From assembly GCA_013285595.1 (NCBI GenBank), contig JABDHF010000001.1, positions 38,904-102,903 on the forward strand: a stretch of 64,000 nt of DNA, given 5' to 3'. Under the pieces are notes generated by a model that saw nothing but the letters and a program-made list of their open reading frames with translations, did no database searches and had not been told where the DNA came from. Position numbers and translations under genes: made by a program. Positions 10,336 through 20,711 of this stretch are shown here, piece after piece (within the stretch, counting starts at the first letter, position 1; each line of letters opens with the position of its first letter). Source of the DNA: Bacteroidota bacterium. GTDB lineage: Bacteria > Bacteroidota > Bacteroidia > Chitinophagales > Chitinophagaceae.

Positions 10336-11160
10336 TTAATAAAAGCGGTTGCGTATCTTATTGTTCCATATTCTTAACAATATGAAAGCAAAGAGCATAC
10401 CGCCCAGGTGGGCAAAGTGCGCTATGTTGTCGCCCGCAGAGGCGTACAGGCCCTGGCTAAGCTCTATGAGCGCATACCCCGCAACAAAGTACTTAGCCTT
10501 AATGGGGATAGGAATGAAATAGATATACAGCTCTGTATTAGGAAACAAATACCCAAATGCAAAAAGCAACCCGAAAATAGCACCCGAAGCGCCCACCGTG
10601 GCTTCATTGATCATGGCAGAATAATAGGCATTGATCCTTAAAATAGAAGTAGAGGCACAGTCGCCGCAGTCCTTGTTTGCAGACCAGAAGTTGAGTATCC
10701 TGGTCAGTATCGGGTCATCGGCCAGGTTATGGTGCCTGATAAACTGCGCATACTCTACAAATGTAGGGTTTTGCTGGTAGTGCATAAAAGCATCGTGAAA
10801 GCGGGTGTACTCAAAGGTTAAAACCCCCAAATGGCAAAATGCAGCGCCTAAGCCGCAAACGAGGTAGAATATAAGAAAGCGGCGCGGGCCCCATACATCT
10901 TCCAGTATCCTGCCGAACATCCATAGCGCGAACATATTGAAGAATATGTGGCTGATGCTGCCGTGCATGAACATGTGGGTGAATATCTGCCACCAGCGGA
11001 ACAATGGTGACTGCCAGTAATGCAGCGCCAGGTAATCGTTGAGGTCTATGCCCCTGAGGCCTAAAGTATACGTGAACAGATAAACCAGGACGTTGATAAT
11101 AATAAGGTTCCTTACAACCATGGGTATCTGCTGTAAGCCACCAAACCTGAAATTTGACAT
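10336..11160 (-). CDS. Rhomboid family intramembrane serine protease
   Basis: MFMHGSISHIFFNMFALWMFG, GASGAIFG catalytic Ser, HFAHLGGMLFAF catalytic His. Confidence 0.93.
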   Translation of the reverse strand: MSNFRFGGLQQIPMVVRNLIIINVLVYLFTYTLGLRGIDLNDYLALHYWQSPLFRWWQIFTHMFMHGSISHIFFNMFALWMFGRILEDVWGPRRFLIFYLVCGLGAAFCHLGVLTFEYTRFHDAFMHYQQNPTFVEYAQFIRHHNLADDPILTRILNFWSANKDCGDCASTSILRINAYYSAMINEATVGASGAIFGLLFAFGYLFPNTELYIYFIPIPIKAKYFVAGYALIELSQGLYASAGDNIAHFAHLGGMLFAFILLRIWNNKIRNRFY

Positions 11161-11327
11161 GCGGCAAAATTAAATCAAAAATAATTCTGCCGTTTGTTAA
11201 GATGTTTGCTCAGCAAAAACTCATAGTCGGCCTTTCAAAATATATTAATTGAAAAATTACTTTTGTGTTAATAATTTTCCTAATTTGCAACTAGCCTCAA
11301 AATGTGGTAACCAAAAAATTTATTGAA

Positions 11328-13223
11328 ATGAAAAAAATTGTACTTAGCTTAATGGGTGCTGCCATGTGTGCAATGGCTGCCAATGCCCAGACACGTATGA
11401 CACTGCACGAAGAATTTACGGGAGAAAATTGCCCTCCCTGTGCCTCTACAAACCCAACTTTCTGGAGTTTATGCGACGGCGGAACTAACCCAACCAAGCT
11501 GATACACATTTCTTATATGGTGCCTATACCAACTGCAGGATTTTATTGCAACCGTACTACTGCAATATATACCTCGCGCGATGCTTACTATGCGGTACCA
11601 TTCGCTCCATATGGCCGTTACGATGGCAATGTTCCAGATCCTACAGCGGGTGACCCAGGCCACCCGGGCTATTTTGTACAGGCCGATATAGATGCGGAAG
11701 CAGCACGGGCAGATTCCTTTACATTCTCGCCACTAACAAGCGTATGGAGCAGCACTTACGACTCGGTTATAACCACGGTAACAATTACTGCAGGGTCTAC
11801 CGGCTGGAGCGGCACTACTCCTAAGTTGCGCGTGGCACTGATACAAACAAATGATTTTGCATCATCTCCGGGTACAAATGGCGAAACACATTTTGAAAAT
11901 GTGGTGCAGCAAATGTATCCTGATGTAAACGGATCTGCAATGCCAGCCACATGGGCGGCCGGCGAATCTCATACCTACACCATAGCCGGCAGGGTACCTG
12001 CGTATGTAGACAAAAGCCAATCGCCATACATGGTGGTATGGCTGCAGGACGACGGCAATAAGAACATAGCACAAGCAGGACAAACACCTATTTTAACTAT
12101 ACCGTATGATGTGGCTATAGGCAACCAGCCAAGCACAAATTGCGTAACAGGTACTTCAGGTTCTATAGCTCCTAGTGTAAAGATCACTAACACTGCCGCT
12201 GCTACTATTACATCCGCCACTATATACTACCAGGTAGATGGTGGTACTATGATGTCGCAGCCATGGACCGGCTCGCTGGCTACAGGCGCAACAACAGATT
12301 TCACCCTTCCAGCTGTTACCGTTGCCAGCGGTGCCCATACTATCTATGATTCTATTGCTGTGCCTAACGGCTTAAATGACATCAATACGATCAACAATGG
12401 CGCTACCACTGTTATGCTAGTACAGTCTACTACCGCCAGTGCATTGCCCCTGACCACAGATTTTGAAAGTGCATTACCTGCAAGCTGGGCATTATTTGAT
12501 GCAAACGGCAATGGTGAGAACTTTAAGTCTGCATCAGCTCCAAATCATGCTACAGGCAGCAAAGCAGTGAAGCACGATAACTACGATTACCCAAGTGGCG
12601 AAGCAAACTTTATCATATTGCCAACCCCTGCAATTGGTGCACATACACTCCTTACTTTTTGGGTAGCATATGCACAGTACAGCACAGAAAACGATATGCT
12701 TGAAGTGGTTACTTCATCTGATTGCGGTTTGAACTGGACTTCTATCTGGAGCAAATCAGGCTCTGACCTGAGCACTGCAGCAGCTATCACTTCTGCATTC
12801 ACTCCTACAGCAACACAATGGAGGCAAGAAGGCCAGGACTTATCATCAGTTGCCGCAGGCTCTATAGTTGCACTGAGGGGTACGAGTGATTTCGGGAATA
12901 ACCTTTATGTAGATGACATCCGTGTTGCTTCTGTAGTCGCGGTAAACCAGGTTGCAGCTCCTGCATCATCTGCAGTTACCATCTATCCTAACCCTGCTAA
13001 AGACAATGCCACTCTTTCATTCACCCTTTCCGGCCAAACAAATGTACAGGTATCAGTAGTAGACGAGCTGGGCCGTACTTTAAGCGTAGTAGCCAGCGAA
13101 GTAATGACTGCCGGTGCGCACACACTTAATATAAGCACACAGTCACTGGCAACAGGTGTTTATAATGTGCTTGTTCATACAGACGGTGGTACAAATACAC
13201 AGCATTTATCTGTTGTAAAATAA
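11328..13223 (+). CDS. Secreted T9SS cargo with Omp28-like N-terminal region and type A C-terminal sorting domain
   Basis: Signal peptide MKKIVLSLMGAAMCAMAANAQ; TGENCPPCASTNP; C-terminal IYPNPAKDNATLSF...ATGVYNVLV...KLSVVK-type tail. Confidence 0.85.
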   Translation: MKKIVLSLMGAAMCAMAANAQTRMTLHEEFTGENCPPCASTNPTFWSLCDGGTNPTKLIHISYMVPIPTAGFYCNRTTAIYTSRDAYYAVPFAPYGRYDGNVPDPTAGDPGHPGYFVQADIDAEAARADSFTFSPLTSVWSSTYDSVITTVTITAGSTGWSGTTPKLRVALIQTNDFASSPGTNGETHFENVVQQMYPDVNGSAMPATWAAGESHTYTIAGRVPAYVDKSQSPYMVVWLQDDGNKNIAQAGQTPILTIPYDVAIGNQPSTNCVTGTSGSIAPSVKITNTAAATITSATIYYQVDGGTMMSQPWTGSLATGATTDFTLPAVTVASGAHTIYDSIAVPNGLNDINTINNGATTVMLVQSTTASALPLTTDFESALPASWALFDANGNGENFKSASAPNHATGSKAVKHDNYDYPSGEANFIILPTPAIGAHTLLTFWVAYAQYSTENDMLEVVTSSDCGLNWTSIWSKSGSDLSTAAAITSAFTPTATQWRQEGQDLSSVAAGSIVALRGTSDFGNNLYVDDIRVASVVAVNQVAAPASSAVTIYPNPAKDNATLSFTLSGQTNVQVSVVDELGRTLSVVASEVMTAGAHTLNISTQSLATGVYNVLVHTDGGTNTQHLSVVK

Positions 13224-13239
13224 TGATAATTAATATTTT

Positions 13240-13280
13240 AAAGGGCCTGGCTTCATTTTTTGGAGCCAGGCCTTTCTTTT
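13240..13280 (+). terminator. Rho-independent-like terminator
   Basis: aaagggcctggct...agccaggccttt stem followed by ctttt. Confidence 0.7.
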
Positions 13281-13485
13281 GGGGTTAATATTTGCGGGAA
13301 ATTTATCTTTTTTTCAAAAAAAACATCCAATTAAGAATATTTAAGAATATTTGGTATGATAATTGGTGCGTATAAGAGGTAGTTACCTAATTTTTATTTT
13401 TGACTTTTTGTATTATTTTTTCATAATTTCGTGAGTCTCGTCTTCTTAATAACTATTTAATATTTAAAACTAAAAACTAAAAAAA

Positions 13486-15321
13486 ATGAAAAAGATTTTA
13501 CTCAGTTTAATGGCAGTTGCCGGCATTGCGGCAACAGCAAGTGCCCAGCTTACCGACGGAACGGTGTTCCCGGATTTTACGCTTACAGATATTCACGGTA
13601 ACGTGCACCACCTGTATGACGATCTTAATGCCGGTAAGACTGTATTTATCGACATTTCGGCTACATGGTGCAACCCATGCTGGAATTATCACAACAGCGG
13701 CGCACTGGATACATTGTATGCAAAACACGGCCCGTTAGGCCAGCCCGGTGTTTACTCAACTAGTACAAACGACGTTGTGGTATTATTTGTTCAGGGCGAA
13801 CCTACAAGCCACCTTGCAGAATTGTATAACACCGCAGGTGCAACGGCAGGCAGCGCCTCAGTTGAAACACCGTATGCTACATCTTCCCAGGGCGACTGGA
13901 CAGCACATACAGGCTATCCTATAATAGACGATACTACATCTTCAGATCCTGTTGTAGGAACACAAGCGCTTGACAATGCATGGCAAATTGCTTTTTTCCC
14001 TACAGTATACATGATCTGCCGTGATCACCTGGTGCATTCTTTAGAGCAGCCTACTGCTGCCCAGGCTTATGCTGCGGTTGCTAGTGGCTGTCCGGCTACT
14101 CCTCCGGCTACAGGTACATCACTTGATGCTAAAGCTATCGCCTATACCGGCTCAGGCTATTTTGTTTGTACAGCAACGCCTACGCTCAGCTTCCTGAACT
14201 ATAGCACCAGTCCCATCACTTCGGCCACAATTACCGTTAAAGACGGTACCGGCACCGTAGTAGGTACACAGGCATGGACAGGTTCTGTTGCATCATTGGA
14301 CTATCAGAACGTTGCATTCACAACTCCTATCACTGGCACATCGTTTTCAGGCTACACTTTTTCTGTTTCTGTACCCGGCGATATTAACCCGGCAAATGAT
14401 GCATTTACCGGCAGCACTTTCTCTATATACGATGCTGCAAATGCACAGGCAATACCATACACTGAAGACTTCTCTGCATCTGCTACCCTTAGCGATAAAT
14501 ATATATTCTTAGAGCCAAACGGTTTTGCTACAGTTGCTTCTGCAATGAATAACCCATCTAGCCCGGGTTCAAGCCTCGATGTTACAGGCCCTTCTGGTTC
14601 TTCTCCTGACACTGTTCTGTTGTTAGATGATTATGATGCGTCTCATAATACTGCCGCCTCTGTTAACCACAATTACGCTATACCATTCCTATATGGTAAC
14701 TATAACACAACCGGCCTTACACACGAAACTTTACAATTCGATGTAGCATATGCGGCCCGCACTGGCGCTCCAGCTACAGATAGCCTGAAAGTGTTAGTAT
14801 CTACAGATTGCGGCGGATCTTATCAGACTGCATGGGCAGTAGGTGGCGCAGCTCTTAAAACGGCCCCGGATGTTGCAACAAATTGGTTCGTGCCTACAGC
14901 TGCTACGCAGTGGAAACACATGAGCGCTCCAATAGGTGCTTACGCAAACTCAAACCTGATGATAGCTATCGAAGGTAAAAATCCAGCTACTGCCAGCACA
15001 GGTATGAGTATCTATCTTGACAATATCAAATTTGCAAACTCTACAGCAGTTGCGCAGGTTAACCTGGAAGATAACGTTGCTATCTATCCTAACCCGGCCA
15101 GAGACATGGCTAACCTGAACTTCAACCTGTCTGACGAAGCTACTATACAGGTAGAGGTTTCTGATGTTATGGGCCGCATAGTAAGTACTATCAGCCAGCA
15201 TGTAAATGCAGGAACAGACAAAATCGAAGTTCCTACTGCCAGCCTTGCTGCCGGTGTGTATAACGTAAAGATCACAAACGGAGAGTCAGTTACCGTTAAA
15301 AAATTATCAGTGGTTAAATAA
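13486..15321 (+). CDS. Secreted T9SS cargo with thioredoxin-like (TlpA/redoxin) domain and type A sorting domain
   Basis: FPDFTLTDIHGNVHHL, ATWCNPCWNYH; C-term IYPNPARDMANLNF...AAGVYNVKITNGESVTVKKLSVVK. Confidence 0.88.
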   Translation: MKKILLSLMAVAGIAATASAQLTDGTVFPDFTLTDIHGNVHHLYDDLNAGKTVFIDISATWCNPCWNYHNSGALDTLYAKHGPLGQPGVYSTSTNDVVVLFVQGEPTSHLAELYNTAGATAGSASVETPYATSSQGDWTAHTGYPIIDDTTSSDPVVGTQALDNAWQIAFFPTVYMICRDHLVHSLEQPTAAQAYAAVASGCPATPPATGTSLDAKAIAYTGSGYFVCTATPTLSFLNYSTSPITSATITVKDGTGTVVGTQAWTGSVASLDYQNVAFTTPITGTSFSGYTFSVSVPGDINPANDAFTGSTFSIYDAANAQAIPYTEDFSASATLSDKYIFLEPNGFATVASAMNNPSSPGSSLDVTGPSGSSPDTVLLLDDYDASHNTAASVNHNYAIPFLYGNYNTTGLTHETLQFDVAYAARTGAPATDSLKVLVSTDCGGSYQTAWAVGGAALKTAPDVATNWFVPTAATQWKHMSAPIGAYANSNLMIAIEGKNPATASTGMSIYLDNIKFANSTAVAQVNLEDNVAIYPNPARDMANLNFNLSDEATIQVEVSDVMGRIVSTISQHVNAGTDKIEVPTASLAAGVYNVKITNGESVTVKKLSVVK

Positions 15322-15340
15322 TCATTGTGTATAATTAATA

Positions 15341-15373
15341 AAAAAAAGGGAGGCGAATTGCCTCCCTTTTTTT
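15341..15373 (+). terminator. Rho-independent terminator
   Basis: aaaaaaagggaggc-gaatt-gcctcccttttttt. Confidence 0.88.
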
Positions 15374-15417
15374 TATAACATTTTTAGCAAATTTGTCATA
15401 ATAATGCCTTTATTTTA

Positions 15418-15449
15418 TTTGGTGGGAAATAAATTAATGTGTAATTTGC
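15418..15449 (+). promoter_or_regulatory. Bacteroidota-type promoter (TTTG-N20-TAATTTGC)
   Basis: Matches -33 TTTG / -7 TAnnTTTG consensus upstream of the 15469 CDS. Confidence 0.6.
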
Positions 15450-15468
15450 ATGGGTAAAGATTGAAAAC

Positions 15469-16230
15469 ATGAAAAAGATTTTACTCCTGTCAGGTTTAGT
15501 GCTAACAATGTTTGGGGGCCGCGCTTCAGCCCAAACGTTTGTATTAGCTTCTGCTTCTGATACAATATATGCCTCGGCAAACTCATTAGGTGCTGTACCA
15601 GGCGCTACAGACTTTATTAAAAATGTATCGGCGTCCCATCCCGGCTTAGTGTTGAAGTGGACAGTTATAGGCACCAACTTCCCTGCCGACTGGCTGACAC
15701 AATCAGCATTCGGTATTTGCGACAACAATGTATGCCGCTACAATGTGGGGGATACCTCTTTATGGAATAATACAACACAGGTAGGCACCACAATTACCAC
15801 GGCTCCTTACCTGATTGATTCTTCCATGACCTTCGACCTCTCCCTGAGCCTGCCTACTGCAAGCACTGGCATACACTGGGTAACGGTGCAGATAGATGAC
15901 CATAGCCTTACTCCTCCTTATTCAAGGCGCGTAACTTTCATTATATCTAATGGTGTTACCGGCGTTACCCCTGTTACAAGATCAACCGATGATGTAGTGC
16001 TTTACCCTAACCCTGCAAAAGACGAAGTAAACATAGTTTATGACGCTAATGCCGACGTGAAAAACATAGCAGTATACAACATTATCGGTAAGCTTGTGAC
16101 CGTGTATAAAGTAACTGCAAATAACAGCGCTAACTTAGACATCAGCAATCTCTCATCAGGTATTTACTTTGTAAGGCTGATGAATTCACGTGGTGGCGTG
16201 GTAGTAACCAGGAAGTTTACAAAACAATAG
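15469..16230 (+). CDS. Secreted protein with T9SS type A sorting domain
   Basis: Signal peptide; C-term LYPNPAKDEVNIVYDANADVKNIAVYNIIGKLVTVYKVTANNSANLDISNLSSGIYFVRL. Confidence 0.85.
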   Translation: MKKILLLSGLVLTMFGGRASAQTFVLASASDTIYASANSLGAVPGATDFIKNVSASHPGLVLKWTVIGTNFPADWLTQSAFGICDNNVCRYNVGDTSLWNNTTQVGTTITTAPYLIDSSMTFDLSLSLPTASTGIHWVTVQIDDHSLTPPYSRRVTFIISNGVTGVTPVTRSTDDVVLYPNPAKDEVNIVYDANADVKNIAVYNIIGKLVTVYKVTANNSANLDISNLSSGIYFVRLMNSRGGVVVTRKFTKQ

Positions 16231-16249
16231 ACTATTCTTTAGAAATATT

Positions 16250-16281
16250 AAAAAGGAGAAACCGGCTGGTTTCTCCTTTTT
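16250..16281 (+). terminator. Rho-independent terminator
   Basis: aaaaggagaaacc-ggct-ggtttctccttttt. Confidence 0.88.
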
Positions 16282-16348
16282 GTTTTATATCAGGAATTGA
16301 ATGCAGTTAAATAATTTTTTTATTATATTGCATAGACAACATAATTGT

Positions 16349-17056
16349 ATGAAGCACTTATATGCAGTATTTGCCGTTTGTTTACTTTTTTGCGGCTCAC
16401 TACATGGGCAATCATTCACTGTAGCGTACGATACCGTTTACATAACACCGGGAAGTGATACAGATATAACCAATAGCGTTATTAACTTGACAGCGGCCCC
16501 AATTAATGTGAACTGGAAAATAGCGGCCACTAATTTCCCCGCAGGGTGGATTCCGGGCAGCGCCATTTGCGATGTTGATGTATGTCATTACGCAGACTAT
16601 CTCTGGCCTTCAGCTACAACAGAAAGCTCAGGCCCGTATATACCCGGATCAAATACCTACAGGGTTATATTAGACCTTGCATCAGTTCCATCCACCGGCA
16701 TATATTACCTTACTGTAATGATGCATAACCCGGCTATCCCCGCAGACTCGGCAAGCCAAACCTACATTACAGCTGCCGGCACAACATCGGGCATACGGGG
16801 CCTGCAAAGAACAAGCGAAGCCACTATTTACCCTAATCCCGCACAAAACGAATTGAACATTGTTTATGATGCCAGTGCTGACATAAAAAGCATAGCAGTG
16901 TACAACATTATAGGTAAAGTAATGAGCGTATATAAAGTAACGGCTAACACCAGTGCCAACCTGGATATCAATAACCTTCCGTCAGGCATTTACTTCGCAA
17001 GGCTTGCTAACAATAGTGGCCAGGTTCTAGTAACAAAGAAATTTACAAAACAGTAG
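16349..17056 (+). CDS. Secreted protein with T9SS type A sorting domain, paralog of the preceding gene
   Basis: C-term IYPNPAQNELNIVYDASADIKSIAVYNIIGKVMSVYKVTANTSANLDINNLPSGIYFARL; internal Met MKHLYAV gives a signal peptide. Confidence 0.85.
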   Translation: MKHLYAVFAVCLLFCGSLHGQSFTVAYDTVYITPGSDTDITNSVINLTAAPINVNWKIAATNFPAGWIPGSAICDVDVCHYADYLWPSATTESSGPYIPGSNTYRVILDLASVPSTGIYYLTVMMHNPAIPADSASQTYITAAGTTSGIRGLQRTSEATIYPNPAQNELNIVYDASADIKSIAVYNIIGKVMSVYKVTANTSANLDINNLPSGIYFARLANNSGQVLVTKKFTKQ

Positions 17057-17087
17057 TTTTCAATAAACGGATCTCTCCACAGAGTCT

Positions 17088-17414
17088 TTATTCAAAATAG
17101 CGCACCATACACTCCTTAAGCATCCTTTCCTGCTCGCCTATGCCAGTCAGGTCCATATGCTTCAGCTCGTTGAAATGGGGCCAGTTATCGGCATCCCTGC
17201 CCACGTATTCATAATAACCACGCTGGCACAGCAACGTGCATACGGCTATATGCATCAGGTCCTGCTTTTGCTCTTTCGAGAATTTCTTGCGCGGCAGCTT
17301 ACCCAGTTCATTCACCCCTATCAAAAAAAGGATGCCTTCTATATCAGGCACTTTGCCGAAGCGCTCCTCCAGTATCTTTTCAGTATCTGCCCAGCGTTGT
17401 TCAAAATCTTCCAT
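17088..17414 (-). CDS. Hypothetical protein
   Basis: 108-aa ORF with plausible composition; family not recognised. Confidence 0.65.
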   Translation of the reverse strand: MEDFEQRWADTEKILEERFGKVPDIEGILFLIGVNELGKLPRKKFSKEQKQDLMHIAVCTLLCQRGYYEYVGRDADNWPHFNELKHMDLTGIGEQERMLKECMVRYFE

Positions 17415-17620
17415 ATTGTTCCCCCTTCTATCCGTATTTGTGTACTTAATATTAAAACGCGAAATTAAGGCAATAATGACAATAGCCCCTCTAATGTCCC
17501 CGATAGTGAAAATATAGGATTACCTTCCCTTTTTAAAAAAAGTTAAAACTGCTTTTTTATTTAGCTGTTTTTCTATTTCCTTTTTACTTTTGATTTTTGT
17601 AAAACTATTTTTAAAACTGT

Positions 17621-18625
17621 ATGGAAATATCTTCATCTGTTGACATCCGGGAGCTGAATGAGCGCATACACCAGCAGAGCGCATTTATAGACCTGCTGAC
17701 CATGGAGCTGAATAAGGCAGTGGTAGGCCAAAAGGTAATGGTAGAGCGCCTGATGATAGGCTTGCTGGCTAATGGCCACGTATTGCTTGAGGGAGTACCC
17801 GGCCTCGCAAAAACACTGGCTATAAAATCGCTGGCATCTGCTATACATGCCCGTTTCGCTCGTATACAGTTTACGCCAGACCTTTTGCCGGCCGATGTGC
17901 TGGGCACTATGGTATACAACCCGCAGGCACATGAGTTTGCGGTGCGCAAGGGGCCTATCTTCGCCAACTTTATACTTGCCGATGAGATCAACCGCGCCCC
18001 CGCAAAAGTGCAGAGCGCCCTGCTGGAAGCCATGCAGGAACGGCAGGTAACCATAGGCGATAATACCTACAAGCTGGAAGAACCCTTCCTGGTCCTGGCC
18101 ACTCAAAACCCTATAGAGCAGGAAGGTACCTACGAGCTGCCTGAAGCCCAGGTAGACCGCTTTATGCTGAAGATAGTGATCACCTATCCTAAAAAGGAAG
18201 AGGAGCGCCAGATCATCCGTACAAACCTGAACCCGGGCGGCATGGCTAAAATAAGCCCCGTGGTAACTACAGAAGCCATAATGAAAGCACGCCATCTGGT
18301 GCGCGAGGTATATATGGATGAAAAGATAGAGCAGTATATACTCGACATAGTATTTGCCACCCGCTTCCCCGAAGAGTATAAGTTGGGCAAGCTAAAGCCA
18401 TTTATCAACTATGGTGGGTCGCCACGTGCCAGCATCAACCTGGCGCTGGCAGCCAAGGCATACGCCTTTATTAAGCGCAGGGGTTATGTGATACCAGAGG
18501 ATGTACGGGCCATTTGCCACGATGTTATGCGCCACCGTATAGGCCTTACCTACGAGGCTGAAGCTGAAAACGTGACCAGCGAGCAAATACTTAACGAGAT
18601 ACTGAATGTGGTGGAAGTGCCATAA
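17621..18625 (+). CDS. MoxR-family AAA ATPase
   Basis: GHVLLEGVPGLAKT Walker A, ILADEINRAPAKVQSALLEAMQERQVTIG, FLVLATQNPIEQEGTY. Confidence 0.95.
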   Translation: MEISSSVDIRELNERIHQQSAFIDLLTMELNKAVVGQKVMVERLMIGLLANGHVLLEGVPGLAKTLAIKSLASAIHARFARIQFTPDLLPADVLGTMVYNPQAHEFAVRKGPIFANFILADEINRAPAKVQSALLEAMQERQVTIGDNTYKLEEPFLVLATQNPIEQEGTYELPEAQVDRFMLKIVITYPKKEEERQIIRTNLNPGGMAKISPVVTTEAIMKARHLVREVYMDEKIEQYILDIVFATRFPEEYKLGKLKPFINYGGSPRASINLALAAKAYAFIKRRGYVIPEDVRAICHDVMRHRIGLTYEAEAENVTSEQILNEILNVVEVP

Positions 18626-18652
18626 TAGTGCACTCACAGCAAATAAATATTG

Positions 18653-18676
18653 GTAGAGACGGCAAGCATGCCGTCT
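18653..18676. terminator. Hairpin gtagAGACGGCA-agca-TGCCGTCT then TTTCTATTT; REP-like head
   Basis: 8-bp perfect arms with T-rich tail downstream of the moxR stop. Confidence 0.65.
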
Positions 18677-18692
18677 TTTCTATTTCAGGTAA

Positions 18693-19661
18693 TTATTCCA
18701 GTGGCAGGCATATTTCGAATATAGCGCCGGAAGGCACATTGTCTTTAACAGTAATGCGCCCCTTGTGCTGCAATATGATCTTATTAGTAAGATAAAGCCC
18801 AAGTCCTGTACCTTTCGATTTTCGGCTTTCCTCATTACCGATCCGGTAAAACTTATTGAATATCTTCTTCTTTTCGGCATCAGGTATACCATCGCCCTGG
18901 TCTTTTATCTGCACTACGGCATTGTCTTGCTTTGTGTGCAGCGTTATGGCTATGGGCCTGTCGGCGCGGGTATATTTCACTGCGTTCTCCAGCAGGTTGG
19001 TAATAGCCATCTGCAGCATCATCTTGTCTCCAAATATCTTGCAGCGCGGAGTTATATCCGTTTCAAAGTTGCGCGGGTAGCGGGTGGCGTAGTCATTTAC
19101 CAGAGTTTCCAGCATTTCAGAGAGGTCTATGGTTTCCCTTGTTTGCTTGTATTGCCGCCCCTCTATCTGCGATGCTATCAGTATGTTGTTGCACAGGTCA
19201 TTTAGCCGGTTTGCTTCTTTTATGCAGCGGCTCAGTAGTTGCATCCGCTTATCTTCATTCAGCTGGTGTTTTTCCAGTGTTTGCAGGTTTAGTTTCATGG
19301 CCGCTATGGGCGATTTAAGCTCATGCGTTACCGAGAGCATAAAGTTGTTTTGCTGCCGCGATAGGGTGATACGCCGCACAAAAGAAGTATACACCACAAA
19401 AGCCCCGATAAGTATCACCAAAAGAAACGTAGTGCCCTCACCTACATACTGGCTTGTGCGCAAAGAAAGCTGGTGCTTGAGTGTCGCCATCTTCTCGTTG
19501 TATATGGCCGGTGTTTGCACACTATCTACCTGGCTTTTTAGGGTGATCACCTCCTGCTCATAGATCAGCCCGCTCTGCTTTTGCAGGCTCATCTCCCAAA
19601 ACACCAGCGCGGTGATAATGTAGGTAAGCAACAGGAGATGTACCGAAGTGAAAAAACGCAT
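18693..19661 (-). CDS. Sensor histidine kinase
   Basis: SVTHELKSPIAAMKLNLQTL H-box, LLENAVKYT N-box, DQGDGIP, GTGLGLYL. Confidence 0.93.
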   Translation of the reverse strand: MRFFTSVHLLLLTYIITALVFWEMSLQKQSGLIYEQEVITLKSQVDSVQTPAIYNEKMATLKHQLSLRTSQYVGEGTTFLLVILIGAFVVYTSFVRRITLSRQQNNFMLSVTHELKSPIAAMKLNLQTLEKHQLNEDKRMQLLSRCIKEANRLNDLCNNILIASQIEGRQYKQTRETIDLSEMLETLVNDYATRYPRNFETDITPRCKIFGDKMMLQMAITNLLENAVKYTRADRPIAITLHTKQDNAVVQIKDQGDGIPDAEKKKIFNKFYRIGNEESRKSKGTGLGLYLTNKIILQHKGRITVKDNVPSGAIFEICLPLE

Positions 19662-19752
19662 GCTCAGTTATTTTTAAGGATGATCATCCGGGGCATTAAT
19701 GCCTTTTATTATTCCTAAACACTAATCTCATGCCAATCTAAACACGCCCTAC

Positions 19753-20685
19753 TTACTCCTTCACCATTTCCTTTATTTTTTCGCTGATCTTATCTGCGTA
19801 GTAGAGTGGGCCGCACACATGGCATTTAGATATTTCAAAATAGGCTTTCGGGTCTTTGGCGTCAGTATATATTCTCCGGCCCATGCTTATCGGCACTACA
19901 TCGTCTCCGTTGCTATGTATCACCAGCACAGGCTTGCCATACTTTTTCAGGGTTTTCTTTACATTGTAGTCTTCTTTTACAAATAGGCGCGCCGCAAATC
20001 CAAAAGTCCCTACATGGTATGCCGCCTCTGCCTTCCACGATTCAAAGCCACCCTCCATTATCATACCCTCTGCCAACGAAGGATCGCTCAAAGCGACCTC
20101 AGGTGTAAAATGCGCACCCATAGACTGCCCGTAGATAAGCAGGTGAGTATTAGCTACATCGGCCCTGCCGTGCAGGTATACTAGCGCCGCCTCAGCATCG
20201 CGTGGCACATTACCACGCGTAGCCTTACCTTCTGAAAAACCAAAGCCGCTATAATCGGGCATAAACACCTGGTAACCCTGCTCCGCCAGCGCTATCCCCT
20301 TTACCGACTCTCTGACCACATTGCCACGTATGCCATGCAGCAGCAGCAAGGTTATCTTTGGCGCTGCATTTTTGGGTTTTATCATCCAGCCATTCAGTAT
20401 CGTGCCCGCATCGTTTTTAAACAACACGCTTTCTACCGTATAGTCAAGGTTTAAAGGATTACCCTTGATATCTGTAAACGTAGGCTGATAATGCTCCCCT
20501 ATATTTATGACCTGGGTAGTATCTACATGCACATGGCCGCTATCATCGGTCCTGGCTACCTTCCGGTACAGCTTCTTAGTGTTGGCCTGCAGTTTGCCCG
20601 GCCGCAATATCTGCTTATTAAAATTACAGGAAGTAAGTATAAAGCAAGACAGGAGTAATACCAACGCACTTATTCGTTTCATCAT
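19753..20685 (-). CDS. Alpha/beta hydrolase lipoprotein
   Basis: Lipobox SCFILTSC; LLLHGIRGN; GQSMGAH nucleophile elbow. Confidence 0.85.
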   Translation of the reverse strand: MMKRISALVLLLSCFILTSCNFNKQILRPGKLQANTKKLYRKVARTDDSGHVHVDTTQVINIGEHYQPTFTDIKGNPLNLDYTVESVLFKNDAGTILNGWMIKPKNAAPKITLLLLHGIRGNVVRESVKGIALAEQGYQVFMPDYSGFGFSEGKATRGNVPRDAEAALVYLHGRADVANTHLLIYGQSMGAHFTPEVALSDPSLAEGMIMEGGFESWKAEAAYHVGTFGFAARLFVKEDYNVKKTLKKYGKPVLVIHSNGDDVVPISMGRRIYTDAKDPKAYFEISKCHVCGPLYYADKISEKIKEMVKE

Positions 20686-20711
20686 TTGCCAATTATTACA
20701 ACACCCTCCAA

